Source: DASRHT01 sp035650355
Lineage (GTDB): Bacteria; Chloroflexota; Ktedonobacteria; Ktedonobacterales; Ktedonobacteraceae
Assembly: GCA_035650355.1 (NCBI GenBank)
Contig: DASRHT010000052.1
Location: 1-64,000 of the forward strand
Length of the DNA stretch: 64,000 nucleotides
Direction: 5' to 3'
Of the stretch, positions 1-8,176 are shown piece after piece. The position numbers were made by a program, and so were the translations under genes. The notes under the pieces were generated by a model, which worked only from the letters and a program-made list of their open reading frames with translations, ran no database searches and was not told where the DNA came from. Every line of letters begins with the position of its first letter. Positions within the stretch are counted from its first letter, which is position 1.

Positions 1-74
1 GGTTGCATCTTCAGATCGGTCTTTCGCCAGGTTTTACCGCTAAGGGAAACTAATGACATGAACAGAGTATTCAT
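1..74 (-). CDS. N-terminal fragment of an unknown protein
   Basis: An ATG at position 74 on the minus strand opens a reading frame that runs off the left edge of the window. It starts MNTLFMSLVSLSGKTW and stays open for 24 codons. A strong ribosome binding site (GAGAGGAG) lies 8 bases upstream, which is the main support for a real gene. Too little is visible to assign a family. Confidence 0.45.
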   Translation of the reverse strand, partial: MNTLFMSLVSLSGKTWRKTDLKMQ

Positions 75-415
75 AATGTTTGCTCCTCTCCAAACGCTCA
101 GTAACCTCAAAACATCTACTACCGACATTATGAGCCGTTCACCGACCTGAGTAATGCCACATTTATAACTCTATACGATTGCTTCCTGCTTTTTTGGGGT
201 GTCAATTTTATGGATCACTCAGTATAATTGAGTTTAAAGTGAAGGACATTTTTTGCTATGACGACGATAGCAGCAAAAATGGGTCTACCTTTTTTCTCAC
301 AAAGCCTTGCTTTTGCAGCAAAATTTGCGTATGATATGCTCCCCAATGGCAGTAAACTGGTCTGTATTTTTATTAGGGACATAAAGATAGAGCAAGAAAT
401 GGCAGGAATCAGCGT
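75..415. other. Intergenic region between divergent genes
   Basis: This stretch separates the minus-strand partial gene from the plus-strand MOSC gene and should carry promoters for both. It is AT-richer than its surroundings. Overlapping minus-strand frames here have no ribosome binding site and no family resemblance. I see no clear repeat or RNA element. Confidence 0.4.
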
Positions 416-1087
416 ATGACACAGGTGGGAATACTTCAATCGGTGCAGGTGGGGAAGCCAGCGTGGCGCCAGGTTTCGGAAGGAGTAGAGAAAACGAAAC
501 GCTGGAAAACGTCGTTTGTCCGCGTCCCCAGCTCTGAGCCGCGATGGCTTTACCGCACGCATCTTGAGGGAAATGAGCAGGCTGATAAAAAGCACCACGG
601 CAGCCTTGATCAGGCCGTGCTGTTGTACGCTGCTCAGCACTATCCTGCATGGCAGGCAGAACTCGAACGCCCGGAGATTGGCTCCGGTGGCTTCGGCGAG
701 AACTTTACGGTTGAAGGATTATCGGAGGAAACAGCCTGCATCGGCGATACCTATGCCATTGGTGAAGCGCGCATCCAGGTTTCCGGGCCGCGCTATCCAT
801 GCTGGAAAATCGAGCGACGCTGGGGTATTGCGGGGCTAACGGACCGTGCCGCAGGGACCGGACGCACCGGCTGGTACTGCCGCGTCGTGCAAGAAGGCAT
901 GATCCAGCCGGGAGCGCCCATCTTGCTTGTCGAGCGCCCCTACCCGGACTGGACCATTGCCTTGACAAACGATTTCGTGCATGGGCGCAACCACGACGCG
1001 GAAAAAGCCCGAGCTCTTGCCGCCTGTCCGCTGCTTAATGAGTTCTGGCAGCAACTTGTGGTCAAACGGGTGAAGGAGAAAGCATAG
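416..1087 (+). CDS. MOSC domain protein, YiiM-like
   Basis: A 223-residue protein of the MOSC (molybdenum cofactor sulfurase C-terminal) superfamily. The core runs from about residue 20 to 165 and includes the family segment GGFGENFTVEGL and a conserved cysteine in GPRYPCWKIERRWG. The length and the extra C-terminal helices fit the YiiM type, which in E. coli reduces N-hydroxylated compounds such as 6-hydroxylaminopurine using molybdenum cofactor. That activity is known for the family and only inferred here. The protein should be cytosolic. It stands alone and ends 10 bases before the convergent regulator gene. Confidence 0.8.
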   Translation: MTQVGILQSVQVGKPAWRQVSEGVEKTKRWKTSFVRVPSSEPRWLYRTHLEGNEQADKKHHGSLDQAVLLYAAQHYPAWQAELERPEIGSGGFGENFTVEGLSEETACIGDTYAIGEARIQVSGPRYPCWKIERRWGIAGLTDRAAGTGRTGWYCRVVQEGMIQPGAPILLVERPYPDWTIALTNDFVHGRNHDAEKARALAACPLLNEFWQQLVVKRVKEKA

Positions 1088-1097
1088 TGATCTCAGG

Positions 1098-2072
1098 CTA
1101 CGAAGGCAGGTCGAGGAACAGGGCTTCAAATTGTTGCCAGACCTGCTGCTCGGCCCGCAAGGTATCAATCGGCTGCGCAGCTTTCGTCGCCTCCACCATC
1201 ACCTCCGCCATACGCGGGCGGAACGAACTCAGGTAGCGCAACTGATCTTGAGCTGGCGGCATAGGCTGGAGATCAAATGCCTGGATATCGTAGAAATCCT
1301 CTGAAGCAAAAACCAGCGCCAGCAAATCGGCATAGCGGTGCAGCAGCGAGAGACGAGTCGGGGTAAAATATCCCTCTTGCGTGCTTGCCATAAAGAGACA
1401 GCCAGCAACACGCATACCCCGCTCAATCGGATGGGCCGCCGCGCTCATCTCATCAGGAGTTCTCTCTTGAGCCGGAAACAGATCATAATCGGCTAAGCGG
1501 TCGATCACCACCGACTGATGGGATATCACGGCATAGCTAGCCAACGAGCCAGCTCCTAACAGGACGGACGTATGCTCCAGGCTGCCGCGGGTAGAGGTAC
1601 CAAGCCCAAGCGACTCGCGCAGACTGAGAATCCTGCCACGGCCTGACGGCGGCATGCAGCAAACGACTTTAATGACCAGACCCAGGCGCAGGGGGTCAAG
1701 CTGCCCCAGCGCCTGCTGGATCACCATATTTGCCAGTGACCAGAAACGAATAGGATGGGAAAGTGCGGTACTGCCACTCAGGACGTGAGCGTAAAATACC
1801 GATGGGATGTCAATTACCTGATTGGTCAGTCCAGGCACAGCCAGATCCATCTGCTCAAATTCTTTGGCAATCAAGGGGTGGAGAGTTTTTTGATAGCGAG
1901 GAAGCGCTTGCAGTAACGACTGCAATTGTTGTGTCTGGGGAGTTGAGGCGCCCTGTACCCAGCGAGTCAACGTGAGAGGAGTGACGTTCAATTCCTGTGC
2001 CAGGCGAAACTTCTCGTCCCGGTCGCTGATCACAGTGCTAAGGAATTCGCGCCAGCTTTGAAATTTTTGCAT
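1098..2072 (-). CDS. HTH regulator with a GAF-like sensory region
   Basis: A 324-residue protein. The first 60 residues form an XRE-like helix-turn-helix (AQELNVTPLTLTRWVQGAST is the recognition region). The remainder, from about residue 85 to 290, looks like a GAF-type sensor fold, but I cannot see a cofactor-binding motif. Proteins with this layout are common as uncharacterised one-component regulators in Ktedonobacteria. The start is the first ATG, just below an AT-rich promoter region. Ligand and target are unknown. The convergent partner upstream is the MOSC gene. Confidence 0.6.
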   Translation of the reverse strand: MQKFQSWREFLSTVISDRDEKFRLAQELNVTPLTLTRWVQGASTPQTQQLQSLLQALPRYQKTLHPLIAKEFEQMDLAVPGLTNQVIDIPSVFYAHVLSGSTALSHPIRFWSLANMVIQQALGQLDPLRLGLVIKVVCCMPPSGRGRILSLRESLGLGTSTRGSLEHTSVLLGAGSLASYAVISHQSVVIDRLADYDLFPAQERTPDEMSAAAHPIERGMRVAGCLFMASTQEGYFTPTRLSLLHRYADLLALVFASEDFYDIQAFDLQPMPPAQDQLRYLSSFRPRMAEVMVEATKAAQPIDTLRAEQQVWQQFEALFLDLPS

Positions 2073-2209
2073 ATTCTTTTACCCTTCTGCTCAAACACTA
2101 CGACATACCCTTAATATATCTAATAATATATATTTACATGTGAAAGAGCAATTAAAATCGTATTAAATTTATTAATTTCCTGTTATATCCTGGCCCCTGC
2201 TACATAAGT

Positions 2210-2373
2210 CAAGGTTTCTCAAAAGTCGCTGCACGCTTTGACTCCTCGCGCCACAGGCGCTCACAGGGAGAGGAAGGTGCTGGCGGTGGGCGCAGCCCAC
2301 CGCCAGCACCTTCCTCTCGAACGGCTCGCTTACGAGCCGTTCTGTCTGAAAAGACCACTTTTGAGAAGCCCTG
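2210..2373. mobile_element. MITE-like palindromic element, family A copy 1 (164 bp)
   Basis: A 164-bp palindromic element with terminal inverted repeats of the type CAGGGCTTCTCAAA (the left end here reads CAAGGTTTCTCAAA). Inside are a GGTGCTGGCGGTGGGC inverted repeat and a GGCTCG..CGAGCC inverted repeat. TACATAAG flanks it on both sides (2201-2208 and 2375-2382) as a target duplication. It lies between the regulator and mutL and encodes nothing. Two further copies of exactly the same length are at 41614-41777 and 52381-52544. Confidence 0.85.
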
Positions 2374-2478
2374 TTACATAAGCCTACTCTGCTTGCGATG
2401 AAGACTGCTCTATGTTATGATGCAGCATGAACACTCGTTCTTATTTGTTCTAAATGGAAGCCAGAGGAGTTACCGGTT

Positions 2479-4581
2479 ATGGCTATACATCAACTCGCGC
2501 CCGACCTCGCCGCCAAGATTGCCGCCGGGGAAGTGGTCGAGCGGCCCGCATCCGTGGTGAAAGAACTGATCGAGAATAGCATTGATGCTGGCGCAACTCA
2601 GATCCGCGTCGATCTGATGAATGGCGGGCTACAGTTGATCCGCGTGACCGATAATGGCTGCGGCATCTCTGCCGCTGAACTTCCTCTGGCGCTGGCACGC
2701 CATGCCACGAGCAAGGTGTCTCAGATCGATGATCTTGAGCACATTAGCACGCTGGGATTCCGTGGCGAGGCCCTGGCTAGCATCGCCGCGGTGGCGGAGG
2801 TGACGCTGCTCAGCCATCATAACGAGGCGGATCAGGGAGCGCAGATTAATGCCGCCAACGGGCAGCTCTCGGAGATTACTCCGGCGGCCTCTCCCCAGGG
2901 AACGACGCTAACGGTGCGCAACCTTTTTAACGCCGTTCCTGCTCGCCTCAAATTTCTGAAGAGCCGCAATACGGAGGTCAGCCACTGCCTCCACCTGCTT
3001 GAGCAATACGCGCTGGCCTATCCCGAAATTCGCTTTAGCGTCTCCAGCGAAGGACGCCAGCTCTTTGCTACCCCCGGCAACGGTCAGCTCTCAAGCGTGC
3101 TGGTCGAGGTCTACGGGCTCCAGGTCGCGGAACAGATGGTGCTGATCAGAAGAGCCGAACATCCAGATAATCCAGAATATCCTATCGTTACTGGCTATGT
3201 CAGCCGCCCGGCCTGCTACAAGAGCACACGTCAGCACATCTCGTTCTTCGTGAACCGGCGTTGGGTGCTCAGCCGTATGCTCACCGCAGCCGTGGAGGAC
3301 GCGTACCATTCGCTTTTACTGCCTGGACGCCACCCCATTGCCGTGGTGAACATCCAGATCGATCCCACGCTGCTCGATGTGAACGTTCATCCGGCCAAGA
3401 CTGAGATCCGCTTCTTGAAGGAGCGCCGCGTCTTTGCGTCAATCCAGCGAGCCGTACGCGCCGCTTTATTAGAAGAGCCGGAGATGCCGCAGTGGAGGCC
3501 ACGCCAGGATCGTGAAGCAGACCCTTCCTCCCAGAAAACTCCTGTTGCTGCCGACGAAGACGCGGATCTTGTTATTGATGAGCTCGCGGAACTGGAAAAT
3601 AATCACACCGAGGGCCATGCAACCGAGCCGGAGGAAGAGGCCGGAACAGATGCGTTGCCACGAGATAATCCCTGGATTACAGTGACAGAGGAAGAGACGG
3701 GGACGAGACCTCCTATGCTGCATCGCCTCTGGCAAAGCCATGTGCGCCCGCCTGAACGCTCCGAGCCCGAACCAGCGCCGGCTATGCCACGCGAGGATAG
3801 AGAGGTTACAAAGCTACAACAGCGCGAGTATCCGCCAGAGATGCCCGCTTTTCCACAGCCGACCAGACAGGAGACGATGGAGATATGGAGCCCGCCTGCG
3901 CCTGCTGTGGAGGAGCAGACGCAAGAGCCAGAAAGCGTTCCCTTTGCACCAACAGCGCATCAGGAACTGGGAGGCACGGTTGATCCACAGCAGACGCGCC
4001 GCCTGCCCCGCCTGCGTGTCATTGGGCAGCTCTCACAGAGCTATATCATCACAGAGGGCGAGGAGGGCATGTACCTCATTGATCAGCATGCAGCTCATGA
4101 GCGCATCTTGCTTGAACGCATGGTAGCCGCGCTTAAAGCGCGCAGCGCCGTGTCACAGCTCTTGCTCACGCCCATCGCGCTCGATCTTTCGCCGCGGGAA
4201 CTGGAGGCCATCGAGGAGCACCAGCCACAACTGGAACGGATTGGCTTTAGCATGGAGATTACCGATCACCGCACGCTGACGATGCGAGCTGTGCCGGGCG
4301 TGCTGGTCAAGCAGATCAGCGCTCGCTCTCTGCACGAACTGCTGGTTGATCTGACCGCTGAGGAGAATCTGGGGCATACTGAGACGTGGGAGGAGCGGGC
4401 GCTGGCGAATGTTGCCTGCAAGGCTGCCATCAAAGCGAACTACTTTCTTACGGTCAGCGAGATGCGCGAAATGATTGAGCAGTTGGAGCAAACGAACGCG
4501 CCGTATAGTTGCTGTCACGGGCGGCCAACGATGGTGCATTTTAGCCTTTCCGCGCTGGAGCACGAGTTCGGGAGGCGATAA
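2479..4581 (+). CDS. mutL: DNA mismatch repair protein MutL
   Basis: A 700-residue MutL. The N-terminal GHKL ATPase (about residues 1-330) shows ELIENSIDAGAT, DNGCGI, the lid motif GFRGEALASI and the NVHPAKTEIRF motif that closes the domain. A long acidic and proline-rich linker (about 340-505) leads to the C-terminal dimerisation domain. That domain carries the metal-dependent endonuclease motif DQHAAHERILLE, plus ACKAAIKAN and CCHGRPT, so this should be a nicking MutL of the non-E. coli type. mutS is not in the window. The start is the ATG at 2479 and priA follows after 3 bases, so the two are probably co-transcribed. Confidence 0.97.
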   Translation: MAIHQLAPDLAAKIAAGEVVERPASVVKELIENSIDAGATQIRVDLMNGGLQLIRVTDNGCGISAAELPLALARHATSKVSQIDDLEHISTLGFRGEALASIAAVAEVTLLSHHNEADQGAQINAANGQLSEITPAASPQGTTLTVRNLFNAVPARLKFLKSRNTEVSHCLHLLEQYALAYPEIRFSVSSEGRQLFATPGNGQLSSVLVEVYGLQVAEQMVLIRRAEHPDNPEYPIVTGYVSRPACYKSTRQHISFFVNRRWVLSRMLTAAVEDAYHSLLLPGRHPIAVVNIQIDPTLLDVNVHPAKTEIRFLKERRVFASIQRAVRAALLEEPEMPQWRPRQDREADPSSQKTPVAADEDADLVIDELAELENNHTEGHATEPEEEAGTDALPRDNPWITVTEEETGTRPPMLHRLWQSHVRPPERSEPEPAPAMPREDREVTKLQQREYPPEMPAFPQPTRQETMEIWSPPAPAVEEQTQEPESVPFAPTAHQELGGTVDPQQTRRLPRLRVIGQLSQSYIITEGEEGMYLIDQHAAHERILLERMVAALKARSAVSQLLLTPIALDLSPRELEAIEEHQPQLERIGFSMEITDHRTLTMRAVPGVLVKQISARSLHELLVDLTAEENLGHTETWEERALANVACKAAIKANYFLTVSEMREMIEQLEQTNAPYSCCHGRPTMVHFSLSALEHEFGRR

Positions 4582-4584
4582 GCT

Positions 4585-7293
4585 ATGCTGGCCGATGTAG
4601 TCACTACCGCCGCCAGTTGGAGCAGCGAGCACGCGCAGCTTACCTATTTTGTCTCTCCTACAATGGAAGCGGAAGTGCGACCTGGGCAACTGGTGGCCGT
4701 TCCCTATGGAGAGAGGCTGGTCGAGGGCGTCCTGTGGCGCATCCATCGTCAAGACGACGCCTCCGCGCTCGATCCTGATACTGAGCTTCGCCCGCTGCAT
4801 ACAATCATTGACCCCCAGCCAGCTCTTTTACCCCATCAGATGGCGTTGGCTGAGTGGATGGCCGAATACTATGTCACTTCCCTGGCGCAGGTCGCGCTGA
4901 CGATGCTCCCGCCTGGACTCGTACAGCGCTCGCGCTACGTTCTGCAACTGGTAGAAAGCGACGAGCAGGCGTTGGATGAGATAGCCAGTGATGCCTCTCC
5001 ACGCCTGCGCGCGCTGATCGGCCTGCTGCTCTCCGATGGAGAAATTGACATTGCACGGTTACAGGAAATGCTGGGGAAAAAGAAAACCAGGGAGCTACTC
5101 AAAGAGATCAAGGCTCATAACCAGATTGAACGAACGGCCCAACTGGACGCCCCACGCGTCAGGCCACGGATTCAGCGTGTTGTACATATAGTTGCGCAAG
5201 GGGCCACACTGGCGCAATGGCGTGAGCAAAAAGAACAGCAATTGCAAAGCTACCTCGCTATAGAACCTGACGGTAGGGGCAAGGGGATGGGAGAATGGGA
5301 GGATGGGGCCTCGCGCTTGCCCGATCTGGCTACCACGTCTGCCAAAGAACACAGGGAGGTGGGAGGATGGGGGGATGGCTTGCCCGATCTCGCCGCCGCG
5401 CCTGCACGGGGGCGCAAGGACCTGCGACCCGATCCGTGGGCCTTACCGGCGATTGCTCAGGAGCCACAGGATAAAGAAAGCCAGGCCATACAACGCCGGC
5501 TCTCGCGACAGTTGGCCGCCATCAACCTGCTGGAGCAGAGTGTCGGCGGCAATGTCCACTGGACTCCCAATAAGCTCTGTAAAGCCAGCGGGCTGACGCA
5601 AGCGCAACTGCGACTGCTGGTGCAGGAACGCATTGTTGCCATTGAAGAAACTGAGATCAGGCGCGATCCCTTAAAAAATCGCGCCATCATCGCCGATGCG
5701 CCGCTACAGCTTACAAGAGACCAGCAGCAAGCCCTGGATGATATCATGGCACCAGGCCATCACCATACACCCATCCTCCTGCATGGCATTACTGGCAGTG
5801 GCAAGACCGAGATCTACCTCCAGGCCCTGGCGGCTGTCATCGCGCAGGGCAAACGGGGCATTGTGCTGGTGCCGGAAATAGCTCTCACCACTCAAGCGGT
5901 CCAGCGCGTGGCGGCTCGCTTCCCCCAGCGCGTGGCGATTATTCATAGCGAACTGGGAGCAGGCGAACGTTACGATGAGTGGCGGCGCATTCGTTCTGGA
6001 GCGGTTGATGTGGTCATCGGCTCTCGTTCGGCGCTCTTTTCGCCGCTCCCCGATCTGGGCATCATCATCATCGACGAGGAACACGAGTCGGCATACAAGC
6101 AGGCCGAGCTCAGACCGACCTACCATGCTCGTCGTGTAGCGACCGTGCTGGGGCGTCTCCTGAGCATTCCGGTTGTGCTGGGCAGCGCCACGCCATCGGT
6201 CGATAGCTTTTATCGGGCCGAACAGGGCAATTATCGCCTGATCGAGTTGCCAGGCCGCATCACCGGAGCCCTTCCGCCTGTTGAGGTTATTGATCTGCGT
6301 AACGAGCTGCATACGGGCAATACCAGCATTATCAGCCGACGTCTGCAAGAAGAGATCGGGCTAGTGCTGGAGCAGCGGCAACAGGCTATTCTTTTTCTGA
6401 ATCGGAGGGGCGCGGCGAGCTGCGTGCTGTGTCGCGATTGCGGCTTCGTGGCCATCTGTGACCGCTGCGATATCCCTCTGACCTACCATGCCACCGAGCG
6501 CATTCTGCTCTGCCACTACTGCGGCAGGAGAAACGAGGTGCTCCACTTCTGCCCCAATTGCAAAAGTTCAGGGATACGTTACTTTGGCGTAGGGACCGAG
6601 AAAGTGCAGGCAACTATTCAGCGCGCCTTCCCCAAAGCGCGCCTCCTGCGTTGGGACCACGATACCGCCCGCAATCGGCACGATCATGAGCAGTTGCTTG
6701 ATCGCTTCGCCAATCGCGAGGCCGACATCCTGATCGGCACGCAGATGATCGCCAAAGGGCTTGACCTGCCAGGGGTCACGCTCGTTGGCGTCGTCTCGGC
6801 TGATATCGCGCTCAATCTCCCGGACTTCGCGGCTTCCGAGCGAGCATTTACGCTATTGACGCAGGTAGCCGGTCGTGCTGGACGTGGGCTGGAGCCTGGA
6901 CGTGTCATTATCCAGACCTTTAATCCGCAGCACTTTTGCATCGATGCCGCCTCTCGTCATGGCTATCATGAATTCTACGCCACGGAGATCGAGGCGCGAC
7001 GTCGTTATGGCTATCCCCCGTTTCGCCAGTTCGTCAAGTTCACCTACAGCCATGAGAACCGGCACCGTTGCCAGAATGAAGCCCTGCTGCTCTGCGAACG
7101 GCTCACCGAGTGGATCGAGCGCCTCCGTTTGGGCGAGACCGATATTGTAGGTCCCGCACCAGCCTTAATGGAGCGTATCAGAAGCAAGTATCGCTGGCAA
7201 ATGATTGTACGCGGCCCTGATCTGCACCAGCTCTTGCGCGTCATCGATGCTCCCGGCTGGGAGATCGATATCGATCCGGTAAGCACATTGTAG
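4585..7293 (+). CDS. priA: Primosomal protein N', replication restart helicase PriA
   Basis: A 902-residue PriA, longer than the usual 730-830. The N-terminal DNA-binding domain is followed by a superfamily 2 helicase core with Walker A GITGSGKTE, Walker B IIIDEEHE and motif VLGSATPS. The zinc-binding cysteine cluster is present (CVLCRDCGF, CDRCD, CHYCG, CPNC). It restarts stalled replication forks. Residues about 229-286 (bases 5268-5442) are glycine-rich and tandemly similar, and are encoded by copies of the genome's dispersed 'GTAGGGGCAAGG' palindrome. This in-frame expansion between the DNA-binding region and the helicase core explains part of the extra length. Confidence 0.95.
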   Translation: MLADVVTTAASWSSEHAQLTYFVSPTMEAEVRPGQLVAVPYGERLVEGVLWRIHRQDDASALDPDTELRPLHTIIDPQPALLPHQMALAEWMAEYYVTSLAQVALTMLPPGLVQRSRYVLQLVESDEQALDEIASDASPRLRALIGLLLSDGEIDIARLQEMLGKKKTRELLKEIKAHNQIERTAQLDAPRVRPRIQRVVHIVAQGATLAQWREQKEQQLQSYLAIEPDGRGKGMGEWEDGASRLPDLATTSAKEHREVGGWGDGLPDLAAAPARGRKDLRPDPWALPAIAQEPQDKESQAIQRRLSRQLAAINLLEQSVGGNVHWTPNKLCKASGLTQAQLRLLVQERIVAIEETEIRRDPLKNRAIIADAPLQLTRDQQQALDDIMAPGHHHTPILLHGITGSGKTEIYLQALAAVIAQGKRGIVLVPEIALTTQAVQRVAARFPQRVAIIHSELGAGERYDEWRRIRSGAVDVVIGSRSALFSPLPDLGIIIIDEEHESAYKQAELRPTYHARRVATVLGRLLSIPVVLGSATPSVDSFYRAEQGNYRLIELPGRITGALPPVEVIDLRNELHTGNTSIISRRLQEEIGLVLEQRQQAILFLNRRGAASCVLCRDCGFVAICDRCDIPLTYHATERILLCHYCGRRNEVLHFCPNCKSSGIRYFGVGTEKVQATIQRAFPKARLLRWDHDTARNRHDHEQLLDRFANREADILIGTQMIAKGLDLPGVTLVGVVSADIALNLPDFAASERAFTLLTQVAGRAGRGLEPGRVIIQTFNPQHFCIDAASRHGYHEFYATEIEARRRYGYPPFRQFVKFTYSHENRHRCQNEALLLCERLTEWIERLRLGETDIVGPAPALMERIRSKYRWQMIVRGPDLHQLLRVIDAPGWEIDIDPVSTL
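5268..5442. repeat. Dispersed GC-rich palindromes inside priA
   Basis: Two imperfect units of the short GC-rich repeat are placed back to back and read in frame: GGTAGGGGCAAGGGGATG...GCTTGCCCGATCT, then GGAGGATGGGGGGATGGCTT GCCCGATCTCGCC. The same GTAGGGGCAAG / CTTGCCC signature occurs between genes at 36.5, 39.2, 45.7, 46.6 and 63.6 kb. The residues encoded (GRGKGMGEWEDG and similar) match nothing expected in PriA. Confidence 0.65.
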
Positions 7294-7299
7294 GCGCAG

Positions 7300-7722
7300 T
7301 CACACTCCCCAGGCGATGAAACGCGTCGGCGTGATCCGAATAGCTTGCGAGTAGCTGGCTGCCATTTGCGCCGCGCTCATCCCCATACGCTTCAGCAGGG
7401 CATCGTACTTTTTAGCGTAAGCAGGCATAGTTGTTTTCAAGCCAGGCTCATCGACCAGAGTCGCAACCCCCTCGAACATCACAATATCCTCGCCCTGATT
7501 CGCAGCCTCCAGAGCCAGCATCACCGCGGGATTGTTGCGCAGATTGCGTATTTTCTGGTTATCCGGCTGGCTAAAGATCAGAATGGTCGAACCATCCCAG
7601 AGGAACCAGACGGGCACCAGGTGAGGGCGACCATCGGGCCTCACCGTGCTGAACCAGATAATAGGCTCACTGCGCAGACGCTGATCAATGTGGGTATCCC
7701 TTTTGTTGTTCAAATTGAGCAT
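7300..7722 (-). CDS. PPOX-class F420-dependent or flavin-dependent oxidoreductase
   Basis: A 140-residue protein of the pyridoxamine 5'-phosphate oxidase-like split-barrel family. Family landmarks are PIIWFSTVRPDGRPHLVPVWFLWDG near the N-terminus and NLRNNPAVMLALE in the middle. I take the ATG at 7722 as the start because AGGAGG lies 7 bases upstream. A longer frame to 7896 lacks a ribosome binding site and adds unrelated sequence. Many actinobacterial and chloroflexal members use F420, others FMN or heme, and the sequence does not decide which. It converges on priA with a 6-base gap. Confidence 0.8.
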   Translation of the reverse strand: MLNLNNKRDTHIDQRLRSEPIIWFSTVRPDGRPHLVPVWFLWDGSTILIFSQPDNQKIRNLRNNPAVMLALEAANQGEDIVMFEGVATLVDEPGLKTTMPAYAKKYDALLKRMGMSAAQMAASYSQAIRITPTRFIAWGV

Positions 7723-8176
7723 AAAGACCTCCTGGCAGAAACGCATTTTCCAGATAGTACTACTGAAAGTATAGAGCATTGTCCAAAGTTTCACTTTTGT
7801 GGCATAATCAAATAGGTGCGTCTCGACGTGTTCTAGCAACACAAAAAATACGTACGCTTTCTTGCTTCTTTTTAAGAAAGTGCCATTGTATATCACTACA
7901 TGTCACAGAACCCGTAGGAAAGGAGGTGCCAGTACTCCTTATCTCCCGTAACATTTATGTTTGTAGGCGCATAATGTGTAGCAACAACATATGCGCTTTG
8001 AAGTGTTTTTTCTTCGTAGTATTGGATTATCTCAATTTTCCAACCCACGCAATCATGTAACCCGATCCCCTTTGAAATGTTCCGCGTTCCAACGCTGCTG
8101 ACGCGCTCCCACGATGAATCGGGGAGCTACAGCTCAGGAACGCAGAATCGAAGTATTTGAAAGTGAGGCCATTTCC
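7723..8176. other. Divergent intergenic region
   Basis: About 450 bases between the minus-strand PPOX gene and the plus-strand secreted protein. The section near 8068-8100 (TTTGAAATGTTCCGCG, then TTCCAACGC) matches the arm of the dispersed palindrome that is also seen at 24350 and 36535, without its GC-rich centre. No RNA gene or other coding sequence is evident. Confidence 0.4.
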
